Shown here: in pieces, positions 17,769 to 24,082 of the stretch
Layout of the letters: each line of letters opens with the position of its first letter
Numbering within the stretch: the stretch's first letter is position 1
Assembly (NCBI GenBank): GCA_002309335.1
Contig: DBXH01000038.1
Span: 2,194-29,779 of the forward strand
Origin: Bacteroidales bacterium UBA1217
Lineage (GTDB): Bacteria; Bacteroidota; Bacteroidia; Bacteroidales; P3
Length of the DNA stretch: 27,586 nt
Reading direction: 5' to 3'
The notes under the pieces: model-generated
Database searches by the model: none
Seen by the model: only the letters and a program-made list of their open reading frames with translations
What the model was told of the DNA's origin: nothing
Made by a program: the position numbers and the translations under genes

Positions 17769-18839
17769 ATGAAAAAAGTATTAAGTATATTAACTGTAAT
17801 GATCCTCACAGCGTCGCTGTCAGCGCCCAGTGTGTTTGCTGGCAACGACAATCGTAGAGGAACGGCAGGAGCCACAGAACTGCTCATCAACCCGTGGGCA
17901 CGCAGTTCCAGCTGGGGCGGTATCAATACCGCCTGTGCCCGTGGCATTGACGCTTTCTTCAGCAATATTGCAGGTCTTTCATTCGTTGAAAAAACCGAAT
18001 TTGTCTACAGCAACACCATTCTTTATGGTGGTCGCAACGCATTGGTAAGCGGTGCGTCCATCAACGCCTTTGGTCTTGCTCTTCGCTTGGGTGAGGCTGG
18101 TGTGCTTGGTGCATATGTTATGGCTATGGGATGTGGCGATTTGCCTGTAACAACTGTTGAAAGCCCTGAACCCGGTAGCAACGGTACATTTTCGCCTACG
18201 CTGATGAATCTTAATGTGGCATTCTCCTATTCGTTTACCAACTCCATTCACGGAGGTGCCAACATCAAGGTCATCACCGAGTCTACTGACGACATTAGCG
18301 CCTCTGGTGTGGCTCTCGATGCAGGTATTCAGTATCAGACAGGTGAAAACGACGAGTTGAAGTTCGGTATCTCTCTTAAGAATATCGGACCTGCTCTGAG
18401 TTTCGGTGGTACGGGTATGTCTTTTACCACTGTCAATGATGCCGGCAATTCAATGACCGTCGAGTTCCGCGAGTCTGAAATGGAGCTCCCGACTTGTCTG
18501 AATATCGGTTTCTCGTATGATTTCCTGTTCGAGAAATGGACTCAGCGCCTGACTTTGGCTGCCAACTTCACTTCCAACGCTTTCCTGCGTGACAATTTTG
18601 GCCTTGGTTTCGAGTACTCGTTGCTCGACCGTTTCCAGGTCCGTGCAGCCTACCTATATCAGACGGGACTCTTTGACGATGACTCACGTGCCACGGCCAA
18701 CAGCGGTCTTTCGGCAGGTGCTTCCATCAATGTTCCTCTGAAGAAGGACGGTGGCCCCAACTTCTCAATTGATTACTCTTACAGAAGTGCTATCAACCTG
18801 AAAGGCTCACATTCAATTGGAGCAACTTTCAAGTTCTAA
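17769..18839 (+). CDS. PorV/PorQ-family outer-membrane beta-barrel
   Basis: About 356 aa. An upstream TTG at 17760 is in frame, but the ATG at 17769 gives the clean signal peptide MKKVLSILTVMILTASL...VFAG and is preferred. The mature part has the family opening AGATELLINPWARSSSWGGINTACARGIDAFFSNIAGLSF, where 'bland protein with an N/P-rich start and a G-rich strand' is typical of PorV/PorQ proteins. Amphipathic strands follow and the protein ends in SIGATFKF, a barrel-assembly signal. In type IX secretion PorV accepts cargo from the SprA channel and hands it to the attachment complex. A paralogue coded with one huge cargo-like protein may be dedicated to that protein. The gene ends 28 nt before a strong terminator. 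Confidence 0.82.
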   Translation: MKKVLSILTVMILTASLSAPSVFAGNDNRRGTAGATELLINPWARSSSWGGINTACARGIDAFFSNIAGLSFVEKTEFVYSNTILYGGRNALVSGASINAFGLALRLGEAGVLGAYVMAMGCGDLPVTTVESPEPGSNGTFSPTLMNLNVAFSYSFTNSIHGGANIKVITESTDDISASGVALDAGIQYQTGENDELKFGISLKNIGPALSFGGTGMSFTTVNDAGNSMTVEFRESEMELPTCLNIGFSYDFLFEKWTQRLTLAANFTSNAFLRDNFGLGFEYSLLDRFQVRAAYLYQTGLFDDDSRATANSGLSAGASINVPLKKDGGPNFSIDYSYRSAINLKGSHSIGATFKF

Positions 18840-18867
18840 GAGAGAAGTTACCGACATAAATAAAAGT

Positions 18868-18903
18868 TAGGAAAGGTCTTCTACAGGACCTTTCCTACTT
18901 TTT
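18868..18903 (+). terminator. Rho-independent terminator after the PorV/PorQ-like gene
   Basis: An 11-bp perfect stem (TAGGAAAGGTC at 18868-18878 with GACCTTTCCTA at 18887-18897), an 8-nt loop and a run of five T (18899-18903). It closes the envelope-gene block that begins at secDF or at the receptor gene. Confidence 0.85.
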
Positions 18904-18955
18904 AACACAATCTGCGACAACAAACACAAACAACACAGAATAAAAAAATAGAACT

Positions 18956-19429
18956 ATGTCTGAAATAAAATACTACAGCGAAGAGGGTTTGCAGAAACTC
19001 AGGGATGAGCTTCACCACCTGATTGCTTTCGACCGGCCTGCTGCCGCTGCCGCTATAGCCGAGGCACGCGACAAGGGCGACCTGTCCGAGAATGCCGAAT
19101 ATGACGCAGCAAAAGAGGCCCAGGGCCATCTCGAAGCCCGCATATCCAAGCTTCAGGACCTTATAGCCAATGCACGTCTGCTTGACGAGTCCAAGATAGA
19201 CACGTCAAAGGTGCTCCTGCTCTCAAAAATCACCATCAAGAACACCAAAAACAATATGAAGCAGGTCTACACCATTGTGCCCGAAAGCGAAGCCAACCTC
19301 AAAAAAGGACTCATCTCCGTCTCATCGCCCTTTGCCCAGGCCTTCCTCGGCAAGCGTGCCGGCGAACAGGTCGAAGTCGTCGTCCCTGCAGGCACAATGC
19401 ATTTTGAAATCCTCTCAATCGAACGTTAA
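18956..19429 (+). CDS. greA: Transcription elongation factor GreA
   Basis: A 157-aa factor that enters the RNA polymerase secondary channel and stimulates cleavage of backtracked RNA. The N-terminal coiled coil carries the tip motif DKGDLSENAEYDAAKEAQGHLEARI, with the acidic residues needed for activity. The C-terminal FKBP-like domain follows, with VSSPFAQAFLGKRAGEQVEVVVPAG as the usual ending. Length is normal. It is separated from the previous block by a terminator. No clear TAnnTTTG promoter was found in the 115 nt upstream. The HIT gene follows after 11 nt. Confidence 0.96.
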   Translation: MSEIKYYSEEGLQKLRDELHHLIAFDRPAAAAAIAEARDKGDLSENAEYDAAKEAQGHLEARISKLQDLIANARLLDESKIDTSKVLLLSKITIKNTKNNMKQVYTIVPESEANLKKGLISVSSPFAQAFLGKRAGEQVEVVVPAGTMHFEILSIER

Positions 19430-19440
19430 ATCCATTCATT

Positions 19441-19833
19441 ATGGCAAGCATATTCTCACGCATCGTGGCAGGCGAGATTCCCTGCTACAAAGTGGCCGAA
19501 ACCGACCATTGCCTGGCATTCCTCGATGTCAATCCTGTAGTCCGCGGACACGTGCTCTGCATCCCCAAGAAAGAGGTAGACTACATCTTCGACCTTGATG
19601 ACGACCTCTTCGTCGAGCTGCACCGCTTCAGCCGCACTGTCGCGCGTGGCCTCAAAAAGGTTTGTCCCTGCATTAAGGTCGGCGTTGCCGTCGTTGGCAT
19701 CGATGTGCCACATACACACATCCACCTGATGCCTCTCAACAACCCCGGCGATCTCAATTTCAGCCATCATATCAAGATGGAACCCGCCGAAATGCAGGCC
19801 TTGGCAGACCAAATTGCCGCTGCCATCGAGTAA
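19441..19833 (+). CDS. HIT-family nucleotide hydrolase or transferase
   Basis: A 130-aa protein of the histidine-triad superfamily. It starts MASIFSRIVAGEIPCYKVAET, includes AFLDVNPVVRGHVLCIPKKEVDYIFDL, and has the active-site triad HTHIHLMPL near residues 97-105. These enzymes split phosphoramidate or dinucleotide substrates such as AMP-lysine or AMP-NH2; the exact substrate cannot be read from sequence. It is joined to greA by an 11-nt gap, a common pairing in this phylum. A strong hairpin lies 28 nt downstream. Confidence 0.93.
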   Translation: MASIFSRIVAGEIPCYKVAETDHCLAFLDVNPVVRGHVLCIPKKEVDYIFDLDDDLFVELHRFSRTVARGLKKVCPCIKVGVAVVGIDVPHTHIHLMPLNNPGDLNFSHHIKMEPAEMQALADQIAAAIE

Positions 19834-19860
19834 AACAAGCTCACTCGAGCCTGAAAAACC

Positions 19861-19897
19861 ATTTGCCTTTGGCGGCTTTCGGCCGCCAAAGGCAAAT
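19861..19897 (+). terminator. Strong hairpin terminating the greA-HIT operon
   Basis: A perfect stem of 15-16 bp (TTTGCCTTTGGCGGC at 19862-19876 with its exact complement at 19882-19896, plus an A-T closing pair), loop TTTCG. The T tract afterwards is weak (TTAATTTTG), but the stem is very stable. Because the sequence is nearly symmetric it could act in both directions. Confidence 0.75.
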
Positions 19898-19901
19898 TAA
19901 T

Positions 19902-19934
19902 TTTGCCAGAATCAAAAAAAAAAGTGTATCTTTG
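19902..19934 (+). promoter_or_regulatory. Promoter of the NNSY-repeat secreted protein
   Basis: TTTG (19902-19905), 21 nt, TATCTTTG (19927-19934): full matches to both elements. Transcription would start near 19941 and leave a leader of about 95 nt. The leader contains two copies of TCAAAATG and, just before the gene, a tiny frame ATGAAAAAATGA (20029-20040) whose stop overlaps the real start codon. Confidence 0.65.
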
Positions 19935-20036
19935 CATCGTCAAAATGACAAAACGTTAGGATGACCCTCAAAATGTGAAAAACAAACCACAACAATAAAA
20001 CCGACGTGCCGATGGGATATAACCGGCTATGAAAAA

Positions 20037-20711
20037 ATGAAAAAGGCGTTCATAGGACTATTAGCTACAATGCTTTTTATTGCATTCGGTCCAAATTGTT
20101 TCTCGCAAAACGGCTTAATCACGTCTGAAGACTATCACCTTACGGCAAGGCTCAACGGGGCGGATAGTTTTATTGGAAACGCATTGGTTGAAGTATATTC
20201 GGATGTGGTGATGGCAAAATATTACAAATCAGGAGAAAAGGTGCTGAGTGGCCATACGGAAACTTATAATTTCGACAAAGTTGATAATAACGGCAACCGG
20301 GTTTATCTGTCCAACGTCGAGTCAAGCACTTACAAAAAACTGACCTACTATTCCAATGGCACCATTCTCATAAGTACCTATTCCATTACGTATATACCAT
20401 ACGTCGGCAGAAAAGATATCTCGATCGCCGATTACAGATTCACCAAAGGGTATGCCAAGGCAAGCAGCAACGGCGCGTCAAACAACAACTCCTACAACAA
20501 CTCCTACAACAACTCTTACAACAACTCCTACCAAGCAACCTACGTGACCTGTCCGGCCTGTGGCGGCAGCGGACGCGACCAGGGCCGCATACAATGGTAT
20601 ACAAACGGCGGCACGCGCTATTGCGCCACCTGCGGGACTTCGGGCCTCGCGCACGACCATATATATGGCCAGTGCGGACGATGCAGCGGATCGGGACGTG
20701 TGCAGCAATGA
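20037..20711 (+). CDS. Secreted protein with NNSY repeat and three DnaJ-like CxxC zinc motifs
   Basis: A 224-aa protein of unknown function. The signal peptide (MKKAFIGLLATMLFIAFGPNCFSQ, about 1-24) directs export. Residues about 25-145 form an unrecognised beta-rich domain (LISTYSITYIPYVGRKDISIADYRF). A linker of four NNSY units (about 150-165) follows. The C-terminal part has three cysteine pairs: CPACGGSG (C172, C175), CATCGTSG (C196, C199) and CGRCSGSG (C213, C216), like the CxxCxGxG motifs of DnaJ. No J domain is present, so it is not DnaJ. A zinc-binding or disulfide-forming tail is inferred. It is transcribed alone, from its own promoter to its own terminator. Confidence 0.8.
   Translation: MKKAFIGLLATMLFIAFGPNCFSQNGLITSEDYHLTARLNGADSFIGNALVEVYSDVVMAKYYKSGEKVLSGHTETYNFDKVDNNGNRVYLSNVESSTYKKLTYYSNGTILISTYSITYIPYVGRKDISIADYRFTKGYAKASSNGASNNNSYNNSYNNSYNNSYQATYVTCPACGGSGRDQGRIQWYTNGGTRYCATCGTSGLAHDHIYGQCGRCSGSGRVQQ
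20484..20531 (+). repeat. Four in-frame 12-nt tandem repeats coding NNSY
   Basis: Four consecutive copies of AACAACTCCTAC (one with TCT instead of TCC) inside the secreted protein gene, encoding a hydrophilic Asn-rich linker. Near-identity at DNA level, including synonymous positions, points to recent expansion by slippage; copy number may vary between strains. Confidence 0.9.
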
Positions 20712-20734
20712 AACATTACATTTGAAATTTTAAC

Positions 20735-20763
20735 AAAAACCTGACAAAATGTCAGGTTTTTTT
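20735..20763 (+). terminator. Rho-independent terminator of the NNSY-repeat gene
   Basis: A 12-bp perfect stem (AAAAACCTGACA at 20735-20746, TGTCAGGTTTTT at 20750-20761), loop AAA, with seven T (20757-20763). The tail continues TTTTTTATTGCCCC, the same as the tail of the opposing purM terminator. Confidence 0.9.
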
Positions 20764-20838
20764 ATTGCCCCCAAATATAAAAAAACGGCAAAAAAACATC
20801 TAAAAATGCCCGTTCCTAAGTCGCTAAAAGTCAGTATT

Positions 20839-20893
20839 AAATTCCTATCAAATTCTACCCAAATTCTTATCAAATTCTTACCAAATTTTACCA
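20839..20893 (+). repeat. Five 11-nt direct repeats (iteron-like)
   Basis: Five abutting units of exactly 11 nt: AAATTCCTATC, AAATTCTACCC, AAATTCTTATC, AAATTCTTACC, AAATTTTACCA. Two inverted versions follow at 20895-20905 and 20916-20926. The 11-nt period is close to one DNA turn, so a protein would see the same face in each unit. It lies outside any gene, in the convergent gap between the secreted protein gene and purM. Confidence 0.75.
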
Positions 20894-20905
20894 TAGTAAA
20901 ATTTG
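20882..20905. other. Perfect 10-bp hairpin at the end of the repeat array
   Basis: CAAATTTTAC (20882-20891) pairs with GTAAAATTTG (20896-20905) across a CATA loop. It is very AT-rich, so it is more likely a protein-binding palindrome or a product of the repeat array than a terminator. Confidence 0.55.
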
Positions 20906-20932
20906 ATTAGTTTTTAGTAAGATTTTCATAAA

Positions 20933-20949
20933 ACTGACATTTTGTCAGT
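20933..20949. repeat. Short palindrome matching the upstream terminator stem
   Basis: ACTGACA, TTT, TGTCAGT. The core CTGACATTTTGTCAG is the exact reverse complement of the core of the terminator at 20740-20756 (CTGACAAAATGTCAG), 190 nt away in inverted orientation. This adds to the inverted symmetry of the segment. Confidence 0.55.
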
Positions 20950-21008
20950 CCCCGTTTTTGAGCAGATGCAGTTCAAGACCCGACCGTTGCCGTTTAGGTT
21001 GGGGCAAT

Positions 21009-21037
21009 AAAAAAGACGCCGCATTCGATGCGGCGTC
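21009..21037 (-). terminator. Rho-independent terminator of purM
   Basis: On the minus strand, a perfect 10-bp GC-rich stem (21015-21024 with 21028-21037), 3-nt loop and six T (21009-21014), 33 nt past the purM stop. The T run continues ATTGCCCC, identical to the tail of the opposing terminator at 20735-20763. Confidence 0.88.
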
Positions 21038-21069
21038 ATAGTTGAAAGGTGCTATGTGTCGATGGCCGG

Positions 21070-22236
21070 CTAATAGACAAATTCGCCGTTTTCGCTGCGG
21101 ACGGTGACTTGGGCTTTGTCGAAGGCCTCACAATGACCGATAATGCGGCCGTCAATGTTGAAGCTGCGTGCAATGTCGATGATGCCCTGTGCGGTAGTCT
21201 CGTCGGTGTAAATCTCCATTCGGTGTCCCATATTGAATACGGTATACATCTCTTTCCAGTCGGTGCCGCTCTGCTCGTGGATTAGGCGGAACAGTGGCGG
21301 AACGGGGAAAAGGTTGTCTTTGACAACGTGCAGCTTGTCGATGAAGTGAAGCACTTTTGTTTGTGCGCCGCCGCTACAATGTATCATACCGTCGATTTCG
21401 GATCGGTATTCGTCGAGGATTCGGCGTATGACGGGAGCATATGTACGGGTGGGCGAGAGGACCATCTTGCCTGCATCGACGCCAGGCACTTCGGTGGGGT
21501 CGGTGAGGCGTTTGCCGCCGCAGTACACAACCTCGTCGGGCAGGTTGTGGTCGAAACTTTCGGGGAACAGCTGTGCATAGTATTTTGAGAATACATCGTG
21601 TCGTGCCGAGGTCAGGCCATTGCTGCCCATTCCGCCGTTGTATTCGGTCTCGTAGGTGGCTTGGCCAAACGAGGCGAGTCCAACGATGACGTTGCCGGGA
21701 CGGATATGGGCGTTGTCGACGACATCGGCGCGGCGCATACGGGCGGTAACAGTGCTGTCAACGATGATGGTGCGGACAAGGTCACCTACGTCGGCGGTTT
21801 CGCCTCCGGTAAGGGTGATTCCGATTCCGAGGTCGCGCATTTGCTGCAGAAATTCTTCGGTGCCGTTGATTACGGCGCTGATAACCTCGCCCGGGATCAA
21901 GCGTTTGTTTCGGCCAATGGTGCTGCTGAGCAGGATATTGTCAACTGCACCCACGCAGAGCAGATCGTCAAGGTTCATAACCACGGCGTCGATAGCAATG
22001 CCTTTCCATACAGAGAGGTCGCCCGTTTCTTTCCAGTAGAGGTAGGCGAGTGAAGATTTGGTGCCGGCGCCGTCGGCGTGCATAATGTTGCAGAAATCGG
22101 GGTCGCCGCCGAGGATGTCGGGAATTATCTTGCAGAAAGCTTTGGGATACAGACCCTTGTCGATGTTTTTAATGGCGTTGTGTACATCTTCTTTTGCTGC
22201 CGAAACGCCGCGGAGGTTGTATTTGAGATTGTCCAT
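21070..22236 (-). CDS. purM: Phosphoribosylformylglycinamidine cyclo-ligase (AIR synthase)
   Basis: A 388-aa cytoplasmic enzyme that closes the imidazole ring of formylglycinamidine ribotide with ATP in purine synthesis. Visible family features are MHADGAGTKSSLAYLYWKETGD, a loop after a conserved nucleotide-binding strand (VMNLDDLLCVGAVDNILLS), ITLTGGETADVGDLV and GNVIVGLASFGQATYETEYNGGMGSNGLT. The C-terminal lobe has SGGAQTKVLHF and MYTVFNMGHRMEIYT. It is longer than the 345-residue E. coli enzyme, as I recall is normal in Bacteroidales. It stands alone, with its own promoter (22257-22288) and terminator. Confidence 0.93.
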   Translation of the reverse strand: MDNLKYNLRGVSAAKEDVHNAIKNIDKGLYPKAFCKIIPDILGGDPDFCNIMHADGAGTKSSLAYLYWKETGDLSVWKGIAIDAVVMNLDDLLCVGAVDNILLSSTIGRNKRLIPGEVISAVINGTEEFLQQMRDLGIGITLTGGETADVGDLVRTIIVDSTVTARMRRADVVDNAHIRPGNVIVGLASFGQATYETEYNGGMGSNGLTSARHDVFSKYYAQLFPESFDHNLPDEVVYCGGKRLTDPTEVPGVDAGKMVLSPTRTYAPVIRRILDEYRSEIDGMIHCSGGAQTKVLHFIDKLHVVKDNLFPVPPLFRLIHEQSGTDWKEMYTVFNMGHRMEIYTDETTAQGIIDIARSFNIDGRIIGHCEAFDKAQVTVRSENGEFVY

Positions 22237-22256
22237 TACGATTGAAAATTTGAGTG

Positions 22257-22288
22257 CAAAAGTACGAATTTTTTGGGGTATGAAGAAA
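22257..22288 (-). promoter_or_regulatory. Promoter of purM
   Basis: On the minus strand, TTTC (22285-22288), 20 nt, TACTTTTG (22257-22264). The -7 box ends 20 nt from the purM start. It overlaps the rightward promoter at 22272-22302, so the two genes share a compact divergent control region. Confidence 0.55.
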
Positions 22289-22302
22289 AAAATGTAATTT
22301 TG
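22272..22302 (+). promoter_or_regulatory. Promoter of the PqqD/HprK-like/peptidase operon
   Basis: TTTG (22272-22275), 19 nt, TAATTTTG (22295-22302): both elements match. The leader to the first gene is about 25 nt. No further promoter was seen up to 24895, so the four genes are likely one transcript. Confidence 0.65.
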
Positions 22303-22332
22303 TAAATAAATATAGTTTAAAGTAGGTAGTAT

Positions 22333-22941
22333 ATGGAGTTTAAAAACAGAAGATTAGCTTTGTTGTTATGTTTTTTGGCGTTGTTTTTTCCGTTAAGGTC
22401 GGCGGCTCAAATCGGACACTCTGACGGTGGAAGACGCAATGATTTTAAGTTTACTTTGCTTTCGCTAGGCAGCGGTTCCACCCGCATAACATACGAAAGG
22501 GCTTTTAGCCAGAAACATAGTGGTGAGGTCACGGTGGGCCTTATCGGTGCTGGCTGGGATTTTTTGAATCATACGCGCTCAAAAGGACTGCTTTTAAAAC
22601 TGGCCTACAAATGGTGTCTGATTCCTATGGAATCATCCGACAGTTGGTTGGCAGGGTTTTATGTCAAACCTGAATTTGTATGGGCGCAATTCCTCTATGG
22701 AAAGTCGCAACCGGACAGGATGGCTCCGCCGTCAAATCCAGAGGAAACCAATCAGATGGCTCTGCTTGCCGAGGGGGGCTACCAGTTCTTGTTCGACTGG
22801 TTTGTGTTTGATATCTATGCCGGTCTTGGACCGTCGTTTGGAACGGGCAATTCGAACAACTATTATCATAGTTTTATGCTTTTCCCTGCTGATGGACGGT
22901 TGGCGTTCACGGCTGGTTTTAGAGTCGGTGTGGCTTTTTAA
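22333..22941 (+). CDS. Small predicted outer-membrane beta-barrel, first gene of the operon
   Basis: A 202-aa protein with a signal peptide (RRLALLLCFLALFFPLRSAAQ, about 5-25). The mature part reads as alternating amphipathic strands: FKFTLLSLGSGSTRITYERAF, HSGEVTVGLIGAGWDF and LLLKLAYKW, then WLAGFYVKPEFVWAQFLYG, VFDIYAGLGPSFG and LAFTAGFRVGVAF. It ends in Phe, a barrel-assembly signal. The size suits an eight-stranded barrel of the DUF3575-like or OmpW-like sort; the family was not identified. It lies 5 nt before the PqqD-like gene, which ties it to the peptide-modification-like operon, perhaps as an export or surface component. Confidence 0.72.
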   Translation: MEFKNRRLALLLCFLALFFPLRSAAQIGHSDGGRRNDFKFTLLSLGSGSTRITYERAFSQKHSGEVTVGLIGAGWDFLNHTRSKGLLLKLAYKWCLIPMESSDSWLAGFYVKPEFVWAQFLYGKSQPDRMAPPSNPEETNQMALLAEGGYQFLFDWFVFDIYAGLGPSFGTGNSNNYYHSFMLFPADGRLAFTAGFRVGVAF

Positions 22942-22946
22942 ATAAA

Positions 22947-23222
22947 ATGATTATGAGAATATTGTCAAAATATAGAGTGCGTCAGGTTGCTAATGAGAAC
23001 ATTGTGCTTGTGCAGGGTTCCAATCCCGGCGATATGACGACGGTAATAGCCCTCAACGAGACATCGCTATATTTGTGGAACAGCCTCAAGGATCGGGATT
23101 TTGAGAATAATGATGTCGTAAAGTTGTTGATGGAGCGATATGATGTTGACGAACCTCAGGCACGCACGGATGCGGAGAAATGGATTGAGACGCTGAAAGA
23201 GCGTTGCATATTAGACTGTTAG
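22947..23222 (+). CDS. PqqD-like peptide recognition protein
   Basis: A 91-aa protein of the PqqD superfamily, small winged-helix proteins (RiPP recognition elements) that hold a leader peptide for a modifying enzyme. The fold can be followed as YRVRQVANENIVLVQ (strands), MTTVIALNETSLYLWNSLKDRDF (the typical 'N-E-x-x-x-x-x-W' helix) and NNDVVKLLMERYDVDEPQARTDAEKWIETLKERCIL (helices). An alternative start is the ATG at 22953. The product is unlikely to take part in PQQ synthesis because no other pqq gene is near. Its stop codon lies 2 nt before the next start, which implies translational coupling. Confidence 0.85.
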   Translation: MIMRILSKYRVRQVANENIVLVQGSNPGDMTTVIALNETSLYLWNSLKDRDFENNDVVKLLMERYDVDEPQARTDAEKWIETLKERCILDC

Positions 23223-23224
23223 TG

Positions 23225-24079
23225 ATGCTGCTGAGGATAGGTGGACATACTGTAGAAATTAACGGCGAATGCGCTGAACGATTTCTGTCGCATTATGGCG
23301 GAGCAAAACCATTCATAGTGGAAGATACCTCTCCAGAATGGACGGTTCGTTTCGGTGTGGAATTGCCCGATGCGTCGGGCAATATATTGAATAGATTTAT
23401 TTTCAGTGAGATAGAAAGTGAGTGCGTCTTCAGCCGAAATAGTGACACTTATTATTTTGAGATGTATGAGACAACTTCGCGCAGTCGGCTTGTCGGTGTG
23501 CGGTACTGTGCCGGAAATGACATTGTTGAGGCTACGGAGTGCAATAATAATTCTGCATTGCGTTTTGCGTTGTGGTTTGCCTATAGTATGCTTGCGGCAC
23601 AGGCGAGTACTACGTTTGTGCATAGCTCGGTGATTGTCTACAAAGATAGTGCGGTGTTTTTCCTTGGCGAGTCTGGTACAGGCAAGAGCACACATACGAG
23701 TCTGTGGCTGAAGAATATAGATGGTGCGCATCTGCTCAACGACGATAGCCCTGTGCTTGCTATAGAGGGCGGAGAACCAGTCGTTTACGGAAGTCCTTGG
23801 AGCGGGAAGACGCCGTGCTATTTTCCATATCGTTTCCCGTTGGCAGCGGTAGTGCGATTGTCACAAGCCAAAGAGAATAGAATCAGACGGTTATCAATAC
23901 CTGAGGCACTTGGAGCTATGCACCCTTCGTTGCCGCCGGCATTGATGCAAGACGAGTTTTTTTCGGATTTTTTGATAGATATTATTTCAAGAACAATTGT
24001 TTCTGTGCCAGCGTTTCATTTGGATTGTCTGCCAGACGACGATGCAGCGCGACTCAGTTGCCAAACAATTTTTGGGTGA
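23225..24079 (+). CDS. HPr-kinase-like P-loop protein
   Basis: 284 aa from the ATG at 23225. In-frame TTG (23204) and GTG (23222) starts would overlap the PqqD-like gene and are less likely. The C-terminal domain has the P-loop GESGTGKST (about 148-156), preceded by FVHSSVIVYKDSAVFFL, then the acidic pair of LLNDDSPVL (Asp173-Asp174) and YGSPWSGK (about 188-195). This is the layout of HprK-related kinases found beside PqqD-like genes, some of which phosphorylate lasso-type peptides. The N-terminal 130 residues are a separate beta-rich region without recognised motif. The substrate is unknown; the neighbours suggest a peptide or a small secreted protein. Confidence 0.82.
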   Translation: MLLRIGGHTVEINGECAERFLSHYGGAKPFIVEDTSPEWTVRFGVELPDASGNILNRFIFSEIESECVFSRNSDTYYFEMYETTSRSRLVGVRYCAGNDIVEATECNNNSALRFALWFAYSMLAAQASTTFVHSSVIVYKDSAVFFLGESGTGKSTHTSLWLKNIDGAHLLNDDSPVLAIEGGEPVVYGSPWSGKTPCYFPYRFPLAAVVRLSQAKENRIRRLSIPEALGAMHPSLPPALMQDEFFSDFLIDIISRTIVSVPAFHLDCLPDDDAARLSCQTIFG

Positions 24080-24082
24080 ATT

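Larger units (their letters stand above)
20758..21014. repeat. Gene-free segment bounded by imperfect inverted repeats
   Basis: TTTTTTATTGCCCC at 20758-20771 is the exact inverted copy of 21001-21014 (14 of 14). Just inside, AAACGGCAA (20783-20791) is the inverted copy of 20987-20995. The 257-nt segment contains no open frame worth calling. It holds five 11-nt direct repeats, a 10-bp hairpin and a small palindrome. It could be simply two convergent terminators with the same tail, or a small non-coding element with terminal inverted repeats. No target-site duplication is evident. Confidence 0.55.

Noticed and set aside
20037..20711. DnaJ chaperone
   Set aside because: The CxxCxGxG motifs are present, but there is no J domain and the protein has a signal peptide.
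20484..20893. CRISPR array
   Set aside because: The repeats at 20484-20531 are coding and contiguous, and the 11-nt units at 20839-20893 abut without spacers; neither has repeat-spacer structure or cas genes.
21598..22053. Open frames of 151 and 127 codons opposite purM
   Set aside because: purM has full motif support; these are shadow frames with no start context or family resemblance.
22947..23222. PQQ cofactor biosynthesis
   Set aside because: Only a PqqD-like protein is present. There is no pqqA, pqqB, pqqC or pqqE, and the neighbours are an HprK-like kinase and a peptidase.
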